This document shows, one piece after another, positions 11,852 to 24,689 of a stretch of 64,000 nucleotides of DNA. A program made the position numbers and the translations under genes. How positions within the stretch are numbered: position 1 is the first letter of the stretch; every line of letters begins with the position of its first letter. Source of the DNA: Silene latifolia (taxonomy: Eukaryota > Streptophyta > Magnoliopsida > Caryophyllales > Caryophyllaceae); NCBI RefSeq assembly GCF_048544455.1, contig NC_133537.1, positions 20,831,541-20,895,540 of the forward strand. Reading direction: 5' to 3'. A model generated the notes under the pieces. That model saw only the letters and a program-made list of their open reading frames with translations. It had not been told where the DNA came from and searched no databases.

Positions 11852-13393
11852 GTGATAGAAAATACTGAACCCATCAACGTAGGAACTGAACTAGAACCCC
11901 AAGAACTTAGGATAGGGACAACCTTGAGCCCCACCGAAAGGGCCAATTTCATAGACCTCATGCACGAGTTCAAAGACGTTTTTGCTTGGTCCTACAAAGA
12001 TATGCTAGGGATCGACAGGAACATCGCAGAGCATAGGATCTCAATCAAACCAGGTTTCAAACCCGTGAAACAGAAGCTTCGTCGAATGAGGACAGAATGG
12101 GCTCCCAAGATCAAACAAGAAGTCGATAAACAATTCAAAGCCGGTTTCATCAAAGTTTCCGAGTACTCAGACTGGGTAGCTAACATAGTACCCGTACCCA
12201 AAAAGGATGGGAGAATCCGTGTTTGTGTTGACTTTAGAGACTTAAACAAAGCGAGTCCTAAGGATGACTTTCCTCTACCACATATCGACATATTAGTGGA
12301 TAATATGGCGGATCACGCGTTACTATCCTTCATGGATGGATACGCAGGATATAACCAGATCAAGATGGCCTTAGAAGACATGCATAAGACCGTCTTCGTC
12401 ACTCAATGGGGAACCTGTTGCTACACGGTTATGCCATTTTGGTTAATCAACGCCGGAGCTACATACCAACGCACCGCAACTACGCTCTTACATGACATGA
12501 TGCATAAAGAAGTTGAGGTATACGTAGATGACATGATTGTCAAGTCCAAGGAAAGAGAGGGACACATTGTGAACCTTCGCAAATTCTTCTCAAGGCTACG
12601 AAAGTACAACATGAGGCTCAATCCTCAGAAGTGCGCATTCAGAGTAACATCTGGCAAATTCCTGGGATACGTTGTTAGCCAACGAGGTATAGAAATAGAC
12701 CCGTCTAAGATCAAAGCTCTAATCGAAATGCCACAACCTCAAACGGAGAAAGAAGTTAGAGGATTCCTAGGCAAGGTGCAATACATAAGTCGGTTCATAT
12801 CAAAACTCACCATGATTTGCGAACCAATCTTCAAGACGTTAAAGAAAATAGATCACACCATGTGGGATGATGACTTTCAGAAGGCTTTCGACCGAATCAA
12901 GGAAATAGTAGCCAAACCACCAGTGCTCATGCCACCTCAACGAGATCAACCTCTTGGTTTATATCTCACACTAACTGAAACGGCCATGGGCGCCATGCTA
13001 GCTCAAACTGTAGGAAAAGAAGAAAGAGCTATCTACTACCTTAGTAAAAAGTTCTTGGAGTACGAGTGCAAATACACACCACTCGAGAAGACATGCCTCG
13101 CCCTTGTGTGGGCAACGAAGAAGCTACGCTATTATATGCTTAGCTACTCCGTCAAAATATACTCCAAAATGGATCCCGTCAAATACCTCTTCGAGAAACC
13201 CCTTCTCAATGGACGTTTAGCAAGATAGACTTTGATGCTCTCAGAGTTCGATCTCAAGTATGTACCTTTGAAAGTTATAAAGGGGCGCGTCGTTGCCGAA
13301 TTCTTTGCAGAAAATCCCATCAACGATACACAAACGATAGACACCTGGTCGTTTCCGGATGAGGATATACTCCAAATGGATGTAGACTCCTGA
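11852..13393 (+). pseudogene. Gypsy reverse transcriptase and first RNase H (two nonsense codons)
   Basis: Ty3/gypsy RT with VPVPKKDGRIRVCVDFRDLN, FMDGYAGYNQI and the catalytic YVDDMIVKS, then the connection (FLGKVQYISRFI) and the RT-linked RNase H with LTETAMGAMLAQ and YTPLEKTCLALVWA. A TAG at 13226 and a TGA at 13391 fall where relatives usually have Trp. Each is one G to A change from TGG. The enzyme would copy element RNA into cDNA in cytoplasmic particles. Coding actually extends a few codons upstream of 11852 in the same frame (EIPPYIAKE region from about 11798). Confidence 0.88.
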
Positions 13394-15124
13394 GACCTCT
13401 ATTTTGATGGGGCATCGAACTTAAGAGGATTTGGAATAGGAGTGTTGCTCATTTCTCCTGAAGGTGAGCATACACCAATCTCTGTCAAACTCGACTTCGA
13501 GGTGACAAATAACGCTGCAGAATATGAATTCTGTCTCATTGGACTGCAAGCAGCAGTAATTTTAGGCATCAAGAATCTTCGAGTACATGGGGATTTATCT
13601 TTGATCATCAACCACATTACGGGATCTTGGAAAATCCGAAGTGAAAGCTTAGCACCTTATCAAGCCAGAATAGACCAAGTTGCCCAATTCTTCGATCAAG
13701 TGACCTACCTACATCTACCTCGAGAAGAAAATCAATTTGCAGATGCCCTTGCAAAACTTGCATCTTTGATTAATATGCCGGATAGCATGGTAGAAATGCC
13801 TTTATGCATCGAACGACGATCAGAGCCAGCTTATGTGCGCCAAATCACCGATGAAGAGGAAATTGCGGAGGAACCTTGGTTCCAAGCGATCCTAAACTTC
13901 AAGCTAAATGGCACCTATCCACCAGAAATGAACAAAAGGGGACAACGCGCTATCCGCTTGCTAGCTTCCCAATATGTTCTCATGCAAGGAGAACTATACA
14001 AAAGAACACCTCTTGGTGTAATCCTACGTTGTCTTGATCATTCACAGGCACGGAAAATGATGGAAGAAGTCCATGATGGAGAATGTGGCCCTCACATGAG
14101 TGGACCCATGATGGCAAAGAAAATAACATGTTTATGGTATTATTGGACCACGATGGAATCTGATTGCATCAAATATGTAAGATATTACCATAATTGCCAA
14201 ATTTTCGAGAATGTGCAACATGTCCCTCCTTCATTGCTTTACACCATGACATCTCCCTGGCCATTTTCTGCTTGGGGAATTGACATCATCGGCAATATCA
14301 CTCCAGCCGGAACAGGAGGTCATTGTTTCATCCTAGTAGCAATCGATTATTTCACCAAGTGGGTAGAAGCGGCTTCCTACACTAGTCTTACAGCCAAGAA
14401 CGTGGCAAAGTTCATACAAACCAAAATTATCTGTCGATATGGTTGCCCACATGAGATCATCAGTGACAATGGATCACATTTCCAAGCTGAGACTGAACAA
14501 TTGCTAGCCAAGTACAAAATTAAGCATCACCACTCCTCGCCATATAGACCACAAACCAATGGCGCGGTAGAGGCAGCAAACAAAAATGTTGTCACGATTC
14601 TCAAGAAAATGATTGACAACTATAGAGATTGGCCAAGCAAGATACCCTTTGCCTTATGGGGATACCGAACATCTATCAGGACGTCCACTGGGGCCACCCC
14701 TTTCTATTTGACCTACGACATGGAGGCTGTACAACCAGTCGAGCTAGAAATACCATCCTTACGTATTTTACTCGAAAGCCAAATCCCAGAAGCTGAGTGG
14801 AAGAGGGATAGATATGAAGAACTCATCCTCTTGGATGAACGAAGGTTACGTGCATTACATAATGTGCAAACATACCAGGCACGTATCAAACGAGCCTTCA
14901 ACAAAAGGGTTAAGCCCAGGAATATAAAAGAGGGAGACTTGGTCCTCAAATCAATTAGAGCTCTTTTACCTGTCGATCCACGAAGAAAATTCAAACCCAA
15001 TTGGGCCGGGCCATTTCTAGTCAAGTCCATACTTCCAGGGGGTGCGGTTAGAATCACAGACCTAGATGGGAATGAATTTTCCAACCCAACAAACATCGAC
15101 CAACTGAAACGTTACTATGCCTAA
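13394..15124 (+). pseudogene. Gypsy second RNase H and integrase
   Basis: Starts with DLYFDGASNLRGFGIG and NNAAEYEFCLIGLQAA, the motifs of the additional archaeal-type RNase H that marks the Tat lineage. Integrase follows: an HHCC-like zinc module near 14070-14200 in which the first expected Cys of the C-x2-C pair is Tyr (VRYYHNCQ), then the DDE core with WGIDIIG, ISDNGSHF and NGAVEAANKN. The C-terminal GPF-type domain has PNWAGPFLVKSI. The stop at 15122-15124 is the natural end of pol. Integrase would insert cDNA into chromosomes. The Cys to Tyr change and upstream stops suggest no function in this copy. Confidence 0.87.
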
Positions 15125-15621
15125 AATAGGAGCAAAAAACGCGCCTCGCGTAACCTCACGTGTCGCTCCTGTGGCACGAAATAAACGGCCTGGCCAAGCT
15201 GGATTAAGCTAATGTCATCTTGCTCTTGCATTTTGACAATCTGTCATCCTCATATCGTCAAATAAACTAAATTGCATTTTAGGAGTAAGTAAAGCTCATG
15301 CTTATTTTCTAAGTTCATTACAAGCTCTTGCTTAGAACAATTATTCTTTTACATTTACTCGAACTACGTGCAAGGGTTTGATTTCATTTTCTAAATGAAT
15401 ACGTAGGCAATCCTTCACGGGATACAACTCATTGAATTATCTTAAATGTAAATAGAAGGACATTTGCAATTGCATTTGAAATTCGACAAGAATAATCATA
15501 GAAAATCATAACGGTTTTATTACCACTTAACCTTTTTTTATTTCATTTCTTTAATAGTAATAGTACGTTACATAATAAAAATAATGCTAAAAAGGCTAGG
15601 ATTCTAAAAACCCAATTTCTC
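15125..15621 (+). other. Gypsy post-pol spacer
   Basis: Non-coding sequence between the pol stop and the trinucleotide repeat. No gene is visible. On the minus strand it follows the interrupted DUF7745-like gene and would be that gene's 3' end. Confidence 0.5.
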
Positions 15622-15776
<155 letters not shown>

Positions 15777-15799
15777 TAAAGACTTAGGCTGCTTTTCCA

Positions 15800-15804
15800 T
15801 TTTC
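15800..15804 (+). repeat. Target-site duplication TTTTC (left) of the copia element
   Basis: TTTTC directly precedes the TGTTGG start of the copia 5' LTR. It is repeated at 24690-24694 after the 3' LTR. Confidence 0.88.
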
Positions 15805-16868
15805 TGTTGGAGCTTGTGTCCTCCACAAATTAGTGTGATAACATTTGTGAATCTCTTACAGGTTCACAAGGGTATACTTCATATTTTAATCAGTTGATTA
15901 ACGATTACCTAATAACGGTTGGCTTGCTAGAAAGTTTGACGTTATTATCATACTGATGGCGGTGATCAACTGGTCCCTAAAAGTCACACCTAAAGGATGT
16001 GTTTGAGAGATGTGGTTATGGATTGTAATCACATTGATGCCTTATATGACTAAACAGTTAGTCAATGTGTTGATGAGACGATTATTTAATGCCGATTAAA
16101 TATTATTAGCTGAGACGAATTAACTGTCAATTCGTAAATTGAATATAATATGTTATATTTAATTATTGTATATAATGTTAGCTTAAACGAATTAAGATGT
16201 TAATTCGTAATTAAACATAAACGGTTATATTTAATAAGCAAATTATAAATATGCGATATTTATGGTTATTGTATATATTATACAATATTGTCATAATATA
16301 TGTTGACAGACTGGTATTGATATATCGACTGCAAGCTGTTAAAAGTGGACTTATTAATACATGTCAATATATATGATGATTTATAAATAATACACATAAT
16401 ATACAATTAAAACAACAACAAAAAATAAGAAGATTATATTCTAATTTTTGGTGGTTGGCATTTTCGGTCAAAACCGAATTAGAGGAAAGAAAAGAAAAAA
16501 ATATCTTCCTAATTATACTCCTCCATTTCGGTTATATGAAGGGTATTAGGAGATCATTTGTTTTCTTCTTCTTAACCTAATTCTAACCTTGCCTCCTCTC
16601 ATCAAAGAAAAACACATAAACCTAAAAATTAATCAGTTAATTTGGGGATCGATTCTAGCGAAAAACAAAGGCATATCTCATATCGTCTTGGGTGCAACTG
16701 ATAGGTGAATATCATTGCGATATTGTTCTTAGGCCAATTTTGCTAGGACCGAAGGTTGTTTCTTCATTCTCTACTTTTGTTTATGCATTTTATTTTATGA
16801 CTCGTAATCATCTCTATAATTCGTTATAATCCTTAATAATAAGGGAAGTATACAGATTATTTCCCACA
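15805..16868 (+). mobile_element. Copia 5' LTR
   Basis: Starts TGTTGGAGCTTG, ends TTTCCCACA, 1064 bp. It matches 23626-24689 except for scattered substitutions and compensating one-base indels. Confidence 0.95.
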
Positions 16869-16870
16869 AG

Positions 16871-16883
16871 TGGTATTAGAGCC
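16871..16883 (+). promoter_or_regulatory. Copia primer binding site
   Basis: TGGTATTAGAGCC lies two bases after the LTR. It matches the usual initiator-tRNA-Met primer site TGGTATCAGAGC with one C to T difference. Confidence 0.8.
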
Positions 16884-18820
16884 AAGGCCACGAATTTTAT
16901 TTTGATGGTTTTCATAAATTAATTTGCAAAAGTTGAAAGGAATTTCGAAAAGAAAAAAAAAAGGTTTCGGCTGAAAAAAATTATTGCCGAGAGGAATTTT
17001 TTTTTGCCGTCTGTTTTTCTGTTTTTTTTCTTTGTTTGATGATCTATTTCCATTTTTATTTTTCATATTGTTGTTTTAATCAGTTAAAATTATCATATGA
17101 AGAATTGGTAGATGTTTGATTTAATGCAGATTAAGTTAAAATGTAAATGGAATCGTCATGTTGATGATATAAAAATTGTTTTTGCTATATAGTTTTTGGC
17201 ATATTCGGTTAATCATGTTTCATTAATTCATTTGCTAATCATGTTCTAATAGCAACTATAAACGATTTTCTTCATCGATTTTTTTTTGTTTTAGGGCATT
17301 TTTGCCGCAAAAGAAAAAAAGGCATTAGGGTTCTTGTTTTTTTTAGCCGTAAAAAAAAAAGTTTTTTTCCTGTTTCTGTTACTGTTCACGTTCAGCAGAA
17401 TTTAAAAAAAAAATTGTTTTTTTTCTTCGGTTTTTGCTGAAAAACCGAGAAAAGTTTTTTTTTTTTGGTTGTTTCGGTTTTAGCCGAAGAAAATTTTTAA
17501 AGAAAAATTTTTCTTTGTTGTTTTTGGCCTAGAATGATTATACATTAAACTTACAATGTATGATAAATTATTGTGAAGCGGTTCATAATTAATAGATACC
17601 TAATTATTTTAAAGAAGTTTAAAATATTGATGGATTAAATTCATATTAAGATTAAAATTAATGTGATTAATTGAGGAATTGTCACTTAATTTGATAATTT
17701 AAATAGGTGGTTTGGATAAATTAATCATCATAATTAAAGAATTATGTCATGCATGTTTAATTTTTAGTTGATGCTTTTCTTTTGTTGAATGAATCGTTGA
17801 ATGAATTTATTTACGTATTTTTGCAATCGGTTGTAATTTGTAATACCTAGTGTGCCTTAGTTAGTTATGTTTTCGTAATGAAGAAAACATAATTTTTATG
17901 TAATTTTGAGATCTCGAATCTCCTTATTTTTCTTTAGTTTTTGGTTTTGAAATTAGAATGTAAATAGGTTTATTTTGTAATTTATTTATTGTAATTTCAA
18001 AGAAGACTAAAGATGGAGATTGGAGCTCACTCCCGCTACATGGACCAAGATGGAACATCAAGACAAGCTTCTCGGGTCCAAGGATGGATTCCAAATTTGT
18101 ATTTAATGTTCATTTTGGTAGATAGGCCACACTAGGACTTTATTATTGTCTTTACGTTTTTCATTCCTATTACTTTTCATTCACATGATAGTTTATGCAT
18201 CATTTTCCGCCTAAACCAAACCACCTGCTACTACTAAAATGCATGAAAATTGACTCATATAGGTTGAATGTTAGTTTTCATGGACATACAGATGTCACAT
18301 ATTTATTAAAGCCATCACCTTAGTTTATTCATTCTCGCATGCTAGATATTAGTTCACTTAAAATGAATTAAAATAAAGTTGATGGGATCTTCCTCTAAAA
18401 CGGAAATTGTGATTAGTCTTTATAAGGGCAAACAACTATGAATCCCTTCTTCGCCGGTAGGCATAATATGACCCCTTCTACGTTGGGTAAGTAGTTTGTG
18501 TTGACTTAGTTTATCTCAACATTATAGTCTGAAGAGTTTCTCGTGATTATGATGGACTAAAGATAGAATTTACGGAAATTTATCGACCAAGAATTCTAAC
18601 AGTAGAATTAGCCAAAAGGTTGGCTTATCAATTTACAGATAATTGAGTCTTGGGATCATTTATATAATTCTTGAGGGAGGTCAATTGTATAAATGCTTGA
18701 GTCTTCGCGTTATGACACTAGATCATTAGACTTAAAATCATAACGATGCACATGCTTATTATTTTTATTCTTCTTTTCGCAGTGTAGAACACATTTATTT
18801 TGATAAAACTGTTATAACAA
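16884..18820 (+). other. Copia untranslated leader
   Basis: About 1.9 kb between the primer site and the first gag ATG. It is AT-rich with poly-T and poly-A runs at about 16940-17510. I see no open frame with family resemblance. This is long for a copia leader. Confidence 0.55.
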
Positions 18821-19845
18821 ATGGCTGGAAATAACGCAATCCCAATGCCTAGTGCCACACTTGGACGCGAGTCCTGGCTGAAAGCTTTCATGGACCACAT
18901 GAATCAGTCCACGTGACTGAAGAATGATAGGTCCAACTTTGCGGATCGGGAGGCAAAGACTACGGAATCTTTGCCATTGCTGACGGTAAGCTCAAGTACT
19001 TAACTGAGCCAATACCGGTCAACCCAGGCCCCAATGCAGGAGTCAACGAGTCACTTGCTTATAGTGACTTTGTCATGGAAGCGGGTGCGATAAAGAACGT
19101 ACTCATCTTTGCAATGGAAACCAATTTGCAGAGACGCTTCATTGCTCAAGGTGCAAACAAGATTTTCACCACGCTCACTAACGAGTTCTCAAAAGCACCG
19201 AGAATCATTTCTTATGAGCATACCTGTCGCTTCTTTGATGCTAAACTCCAGAAGGGCCAACCGGTTAGCCCACACATTCTTCACATGATTGAGAATGTCG
19301 AGAAGCTGGAGGCACTTAATTGCAAAATCAGTGAGAGCATAGTCATTGACCGTATGCTTCATTCACTTCATGATGGCTTTGCCCTCTTCAGGGCAAATTA
19401 CTATATGAATGACATGAAGAAAAGTCCTCATGAGCTCCACTCACTTCTCGTACAGACCGAGAAGGATATGAAATTGAGTGGGAGCATGAAGCAAGATGTT
19501 CTCATGATTTCCAATAAAAGTAAGGGTAAGGGCAAGGCTCATGGCGACCTAGCTGTAGGTAAGTCAAAGTTTAAAAAGCCAGGAAACGGTAATAGTGGGC
19601 CTGGTGAGACTAGTGGCTCACAGGGCAAGGCAAAGAGCAAGGGCGGTGACATTGAGTGCCACCATTGTCACAAGACTAGACATTGGAGGAGGAACTGCCC
19701 CGTGTACCGTGAGGACATCAAAACAGGCCGCGTCGTTCCTGTTGGTATGTCATCTTATATTCATATGATTGAGAGTAACCATGAAAGTTTCGGAACTTGG
19801 GTACTTGATACTAGTTGTGGTTCTCATCTGTGTAATCATTTGTAG
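18821..19845 (+). pseudogene. gag: Copia Gag and protease segment (broken)
   Basis: ATG at 18821 opens a frame that stops at a TGA (18914-18916) after 31 codons. After a frame change near 18955 the Gag coding resumes and runs through 19075-19842. Near the end is a zinc knuckle CHHCHKTRHWRRNC (C-x2-C-x4-H-x4-C) and then the protease site LDTSCGS, where the usual D-T-G has become D-T-S. A TAG at 19843 interrupts the protease. Gag would form the particle and the protease would cut the polyprotein. This copy could make neither normally. Confidence 0.88.
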
Positions 19846-20668
19846 GGCCTAAAGAACATCATACCTCTCGAAAAAGGTGATGTGGACCTGCGAGTCGGGA
19901 ATGGAGCACGAGTTGCTGCAGTCTCGAAGGGAACATACGTAATCCAACTCCCTAGTGGTTTTGAGTTATTTTTATATAACTGTTACTATGTACCCAGTTT
20001 GTCTAAGAACATTATTTCTGTTTCCGTACTTGCTAAAGACGGTTTTGCATTTTCAATAAAGGATAATAGCTGTATTTTCTCTTTCAATGAAATGATTTAT
20101 GGCAAAGCAGTTTCCATGAATGGAATTTACATCTTAGATCAAACCACGGAAGTATTACACGTGAATAATAAGAAATTAAAGGTTGGTGACAAAGATCAAA
20201 CCTATCTATGGCATTGTCGAATGGGACACATAAATGAAAAACGCGTGAAGAAACTCGTCGATAATGAGACTATTCCCGCATTCGATTTTTCTACATATGG
20301 CACGTGTGAATCATGTCTCATTGACAAAATGACTCAAATTTCCTTCAAAGGTGTTGGAATGCGCGCTAGTGACCTATTAGGACTCATACATACTGACGTA
20401 TGTGGACCTATGTCAATTACCGCTAGAGATGGCTATAGATATTTTATCACTTTCACGGACGATCTGAGTAGATACGGATATGTCTACTTAATGAAGCATA
20501 AAAGTGAGTCCTTTGAGAAATTCAAGGAATACCAGAACAGGGTTGAGAACCAACTGGGTAGAAAGGTTAAAACACTCCGTTCAGATCGGGGTGGCGAATA
20601 TCTTTCAAATGAGTTTGATCAACACCTTAAAGATCGTGGAATCGTTTTGCGCTTAACTCCACCGGAAC
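19846..20668 (+). pseudogene. Copia integrase
   Basis: Same frame as the gag part. It holds the GAG-pre-integrase zinc motif (LWHCRMGHINEKRVKKL with CESCLIDK) and then the integrase core: HTDVCGPM, FTDDLSRYGYVY and LRSDRGGEY supply the two catalytic Asp residues. The frame shifts by one base near 20666, just before the conserved NGVSERRNR block that carries the catalytic Glu (next entry). Integrase inserts the cDNA into the genome. The shift would separate the last catalytic residue from the rest. Confidence 0.87.
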
Positions 20669-21363
20669 ACCTCAATTAAATGGTGTGTCCGAACGGAGAA
20701 ATCGAACCTTACTTGACATGGTTCGATCCATGATGAGTCACACGGTAGTGCCTGATTCATTATGGGGTTTTGCTCTTTTGTCAGCTGCTCTTATACTTAA
20801 CCGAAGTCCGACTAAAGCTGTCGACAAGACTCCATATGAAATGTGGAGGGGAACGGTCCCCAATTTGTCCTTTATTCGGGTTTGGGGCTGCGAGGCTTAT
20901 GTCAAGTGGAGATACGAGGATAAGCTCGGCCCGCGATCGGTCAAGACATACTTTATAGGTTATCCAAAAGGAACATTTGGTCATTACTTCTATTCGCCTA
21001 CCGAACATCGAGTTTTTGTTGCGGCTAGTGCGACGTTCTTAGAGAAAGAATTTCTCGAGAACAAGACGAGTAATAGAACCTTCGAGCTGTCGGAGATTCC
21101 AGAACCAACAACCGAGGAACGGATGGAGGAAGATGTTCCTTCAACTGATGATACGGTTAATATTCCTGAGGAACCTAGAAGGTCGGGTAGAGTCTCTAAT
21201 CCTCCGGACAGATACATTGGTATGGTCGAGGAGAATGACGTTTTACTCCTAGAGAGTAATGAACCCGCTACCTATAAAGGTGCTATGGCCAGTTCCGACT
21301 CAAAGCTATGGCTCGAAGCCATGCAATCCGAGATGGACTCCATGTATGAGAATAACGTATGAG
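20669..21363 (+). pseudogene. Copia integrase C-terminus and linker to RT
   Basis: After the frame change the product continues with NGVSERRNRTLLDMVRSMM, SLWGFALLSAA, KTPYEMWRG and VWGCEAYVKW, then the KTYFIGYPKGTFGHYFYSP segment. All are standard for the copia integrase C-terminal region. An acidic linker (EEPRRSGRVSNPPDRYIG) leads to RT. A TGA at 21361 breaks the frame where relatives have Trp at the start of RT. Confidence 0.87.
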
Positions 21364-22838
21364 ATCTAGTTGATTTACTTAATAAGGTAAAACCTCTACA
21401 GTGCAAATGGCTTTACAAAATAAAGCATTCTGTAGACGCGCAACTAGATACCTATAAGGCACGACTTGTGGCAAAAGGTTTCACTCAAATGCACGGATTG
21501 CATTATGATGAAATTTTTGCACCTGTAGTCATGTTACGTTCCATTCGGATAATCTTAGCGATTGCCGCTTTTCATGACTATGAAATTTGGCAAATGGATG
21601 TGAAAACCGCCTTCTTAAACGGTTATTTGGAGGAAGAGTTGTACATGGTGCAACCCGAAGGTTTCATAGATCCTGAGCATCCTAAGAAAGTATGCAAGCT
21701 TAAGCGTTCCATTTATGGACTTAAGCAAGCTTCTCGGAGTTGGAATCATCATTTCGACCAGGTGATAAAAGAGTATGGTTTCACTCGATCGGTCGAGGAA
21801 CCATGCTTATATATCAAGTCGAGTGGGAGCAAGATTGTATTCTTGATATTGTGTGTCGATGACATACTCTTGATTGGGAATGACATTCTTCTCTTATCTT
21901 CGGTTAAAGGATGGTTGAAGAACCATTTCCAGATGAAAGATCTGGGTGAGGCACAACGCATTTTGGGAATCCGTATCTACCGAGATAGATCACGACGGAC
22001 GTTATCACTTAGTCAGGAGTCTTATTTGGATAAGATTCTTGAGAGGTTCAGCATGACCAACTCCAAGAAGGGGAACCTTCCAATGACGTCTGGGATGCAG
22101 TTGAGCAAGTCTCAGTCACCCACGACTCCTGAAGGGGTTGAACGCATGAGTCGTATTCCTTATGCATCTGCAATAGGATCGATCATGTATGCCATGATAT
22201 ACACACGTCCAGACGTGGCATATGCATTGAGTATGACGAGTCGGTACCAAGGCAATCTAGGTGAAACACACTGGATAGCTGTTAAAAATATCCTCAAGTA
22301 CCTACGGAGGACTAAGGATAGGGTATTGACTTATGGAGGAGATACTAAGCTATGCGCAATCGGTTACGCAGATGCTAGCTTCCAAACGGATCGAGATGAT
22401 TCAAAATCTCAGTCCGGGTTCGTCTTCACTCTTAATGGTGCTGCAGTCAGCTGGAGGAGTTCCAAACAGAGTGTTGTAGCAGATTCTACTACTGAATCCG
22501 AGTACTATGCCGCTTCGGAGGTAGCAAAGGACGCGATATGGATGCGTCAATTCTTACAAGGACTCACGATAGTTCCTAGTTCGAATGACCCGATCACCAT
22601 CTATTGCGACAATAGAGGTGCCATCTTCCAGGCTAAGGAGCCAAAGTCTAGCAACAAATCTAGACATGTACATCGAAAAGCTCACCTGATCCGTGATTAC
22701 TTGGAGCAAGAAGAGATAGTGATTGACAAGATAGCTTCGGATGATAACATCGTGGACCCTCTCACTAAACCGTTGAATTATGATAAGCATGAAGGGCACG
22801 TTATTTCCATGGGAATTAAACGTGTTCCTGAGTTGTAG
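21364..22838 (+). pseudogene. Copia reverse transcriptase and RNase H
   Basis: RT motifs in order: YKARLVAKGFTQ, WQMDVKTAFLNGYLEEELY, RSIYGLKQASRSWN and the catalytic block, here LCVDDILLIGND (the usual first Tyr is Cys). RNase H follows: IGYADASFQTDRDDSKSQSG, DSTTESEYYAASE and YCDNRGAI, then the HLIRDYL segment and the C-terminus DPLTKPL. This segment is open to its natural stop at 22836-22838. It would make the cDNA. Upstream breaks prevent a normal polyprotein, so a helper element would be needed. Confidence 0.9.
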
Positions 22839-23625
22839 TAGTTGATTATGGATTTGATACATTATCTTTTTCATATACTATTTATAACTTCATCGTTTTA
22901 TATATAATATTTTGTTTTTCATGTGGATTGTACTGACAACATTGAACGCCACAAAGTGAACTGAATTACATTATATTTGTTTTGGTCCGTAATCGCCCAT
23001 ATGAGTTGATAACTCTGGTTATTATATTGTGCAGTCGATTGATGGTGGGTTCAACGAGCCATAAGTCAATCAGTTGACTGATCGATCACAGATGCAATAT
23101 TATACCGATACCTCGTAGGACAAATTTTTGGTGACAACGTAATGGAGTCCTAAATGTTTAAAAACATTCGGCGCCAGGTCGTGGATTGGACGTCCATTGT
23201 GTTCCTAGAGTGGATTCTTTTGACTATCGACTGTCTCTTGAGATTAAGGCAGTTTTTGGGTGACTTTGGTTTCTTTCTCACGGTCTGCCGTAAATGGAGG
23301 CTAAGTAGATTTTTCCTGGGTCATTTCATACTGTGCTTATATCTGCAGGATTCGAGTTGAGGAAAATATCCAACCCTTATCAGGTATAGTTATTTCTCAG
23401 GGCCACTCGAGGAGTTGTAACTGAAATGCATGGCCATGCTCGAATGATGATTCGTTTATCAGTTAAGTTACTCTCTAGTCGGGGAAACCACTCTTGATAC
23501 AGATCACTTGTAAAATACGACCTTTGTGAATACAGATTTTGAAAATTGTTTTACATTGAGTGGGAGAAATTTTAGGATATGAGAATCGGTTATCGCACAT
23601 ACACTTGTGAGGACAAGTGGGAGTT
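22839..23625 (+). other. Copia 3' untranslated region and polypurine tract
   Basis: Non-coding DNA between pol and the 3' LTR. It ends with GGACAAGTGGGAGTT (23611-23625), the polypurine tract directly before TGTTGG. The short frame at 23154-23360 has no family resemblance. Confidence 0.75.
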
Positions 23626-24689
23626 TGTTGGAGCTTGTGTCCTCCACAAATTAGTGTGATAACATTTGTAAATCTCTTACAGGTTCACAAAGGTATACTT
23701 CGTATTTTAATCAGTTGATTAACGATTACCTAATAACGGTTGGCTTGCTAGAAAGTTTGACGTTATTATCATACTGATGGCGGTGATCAACTGGTCCCTA
23801 AAACTCATACCCAAAGGATGTGTTTGAGAGATGTGGTTATGGATATGTAATCACATTGATGCCTTATATGACTAAACAGTTAGTCAATGTGTTGATGAGA
23901 CGATTATTTAATGCCGATTAAATATTATTAGCTGAGACGAATTAACTGTCAATTCGTAAATTGATATAATAGGTTATATTTAATTATTGTATATAATGTT
24001 AGCTTAAACGAATTAAGATGTTAATTCGTAATTAAACATAAACGGTTATATTTAATAAGCAAATTATAAATATACGATATTTATGGTTAATGTATATATT
24101 ATACAATATTGTCATAATATATGTTGACAGACTGGTATTGATATATCGACTGCAAGCTGTTAAAAGTGGACTTATTAATACATGTCAATATATATGATGA
24201 TTTATAAATAATACACATAATATACAATTAAAACAACAACCAAAAATAAGAAGATTATATTCTAATTTTTGGTGGTTGGTATTTTCAGTCAAAACCGAAT
24301 TAGAGGAAAGAAAAGAAAAAAATATCTTCCTAATTATACTCCTCCATTTCGGTTATATGAAGGGTATTAGGAGATCATTTGTTTTCTTCTTCTTAACCTA
24401 ATTCTAACCTTGCCTCCTCTCATCAAAGAAAAACACATAAACCTAAAAATTAATCAGTTAATTTGGGGATCGATTCTAGCGAAAAACAAAGGCATATCTC
24501 ATATCGTCTTGGGTGCAACTGATAGGTGAATATCATTGCGATATTGTTCTTAGGCCAATTTTGCTAGGACCGAAGGTTGTTTCTTCATTCTCTACTTTTG
24601 TTTATGCATTTTATTTTATGACTCGTAATCATCTCTATAATTCGTTATAATCCTTAATAATAAGGGAAGTATACAGATTATTTCCCATA
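23626..24689 (+). mobile_element. Copia 3' LTR
   Basis: Starts TGTTGGAGCTTG and ends TTTCCCATA (CA changed to TA at the very end), 1064 bp, followed by the TTTTC duplication at 24690-24694. Confidence 0.95.

Larger units (their letters stand above)
15805..24689 (+). mobile_element. Ty1/copia retrotransposon nested in the gypsy element
   Basis: 8885 bp with two 1064-bp LTRs that differ at about 15 positions by eye (about 1.4%), so it is the younger insertion. It has a primer site, a long leader, a gag-PR-IN-RT-RH polyprotein with breaks, a polypurine tract and a TTTTC target duplication. It landed inside the 3' coding part of the antisense DUF7745-like gene. Domain order (integrase before RT) identifies Ty1/copia. 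I did not assign a lineage. Confidence 0.95.
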
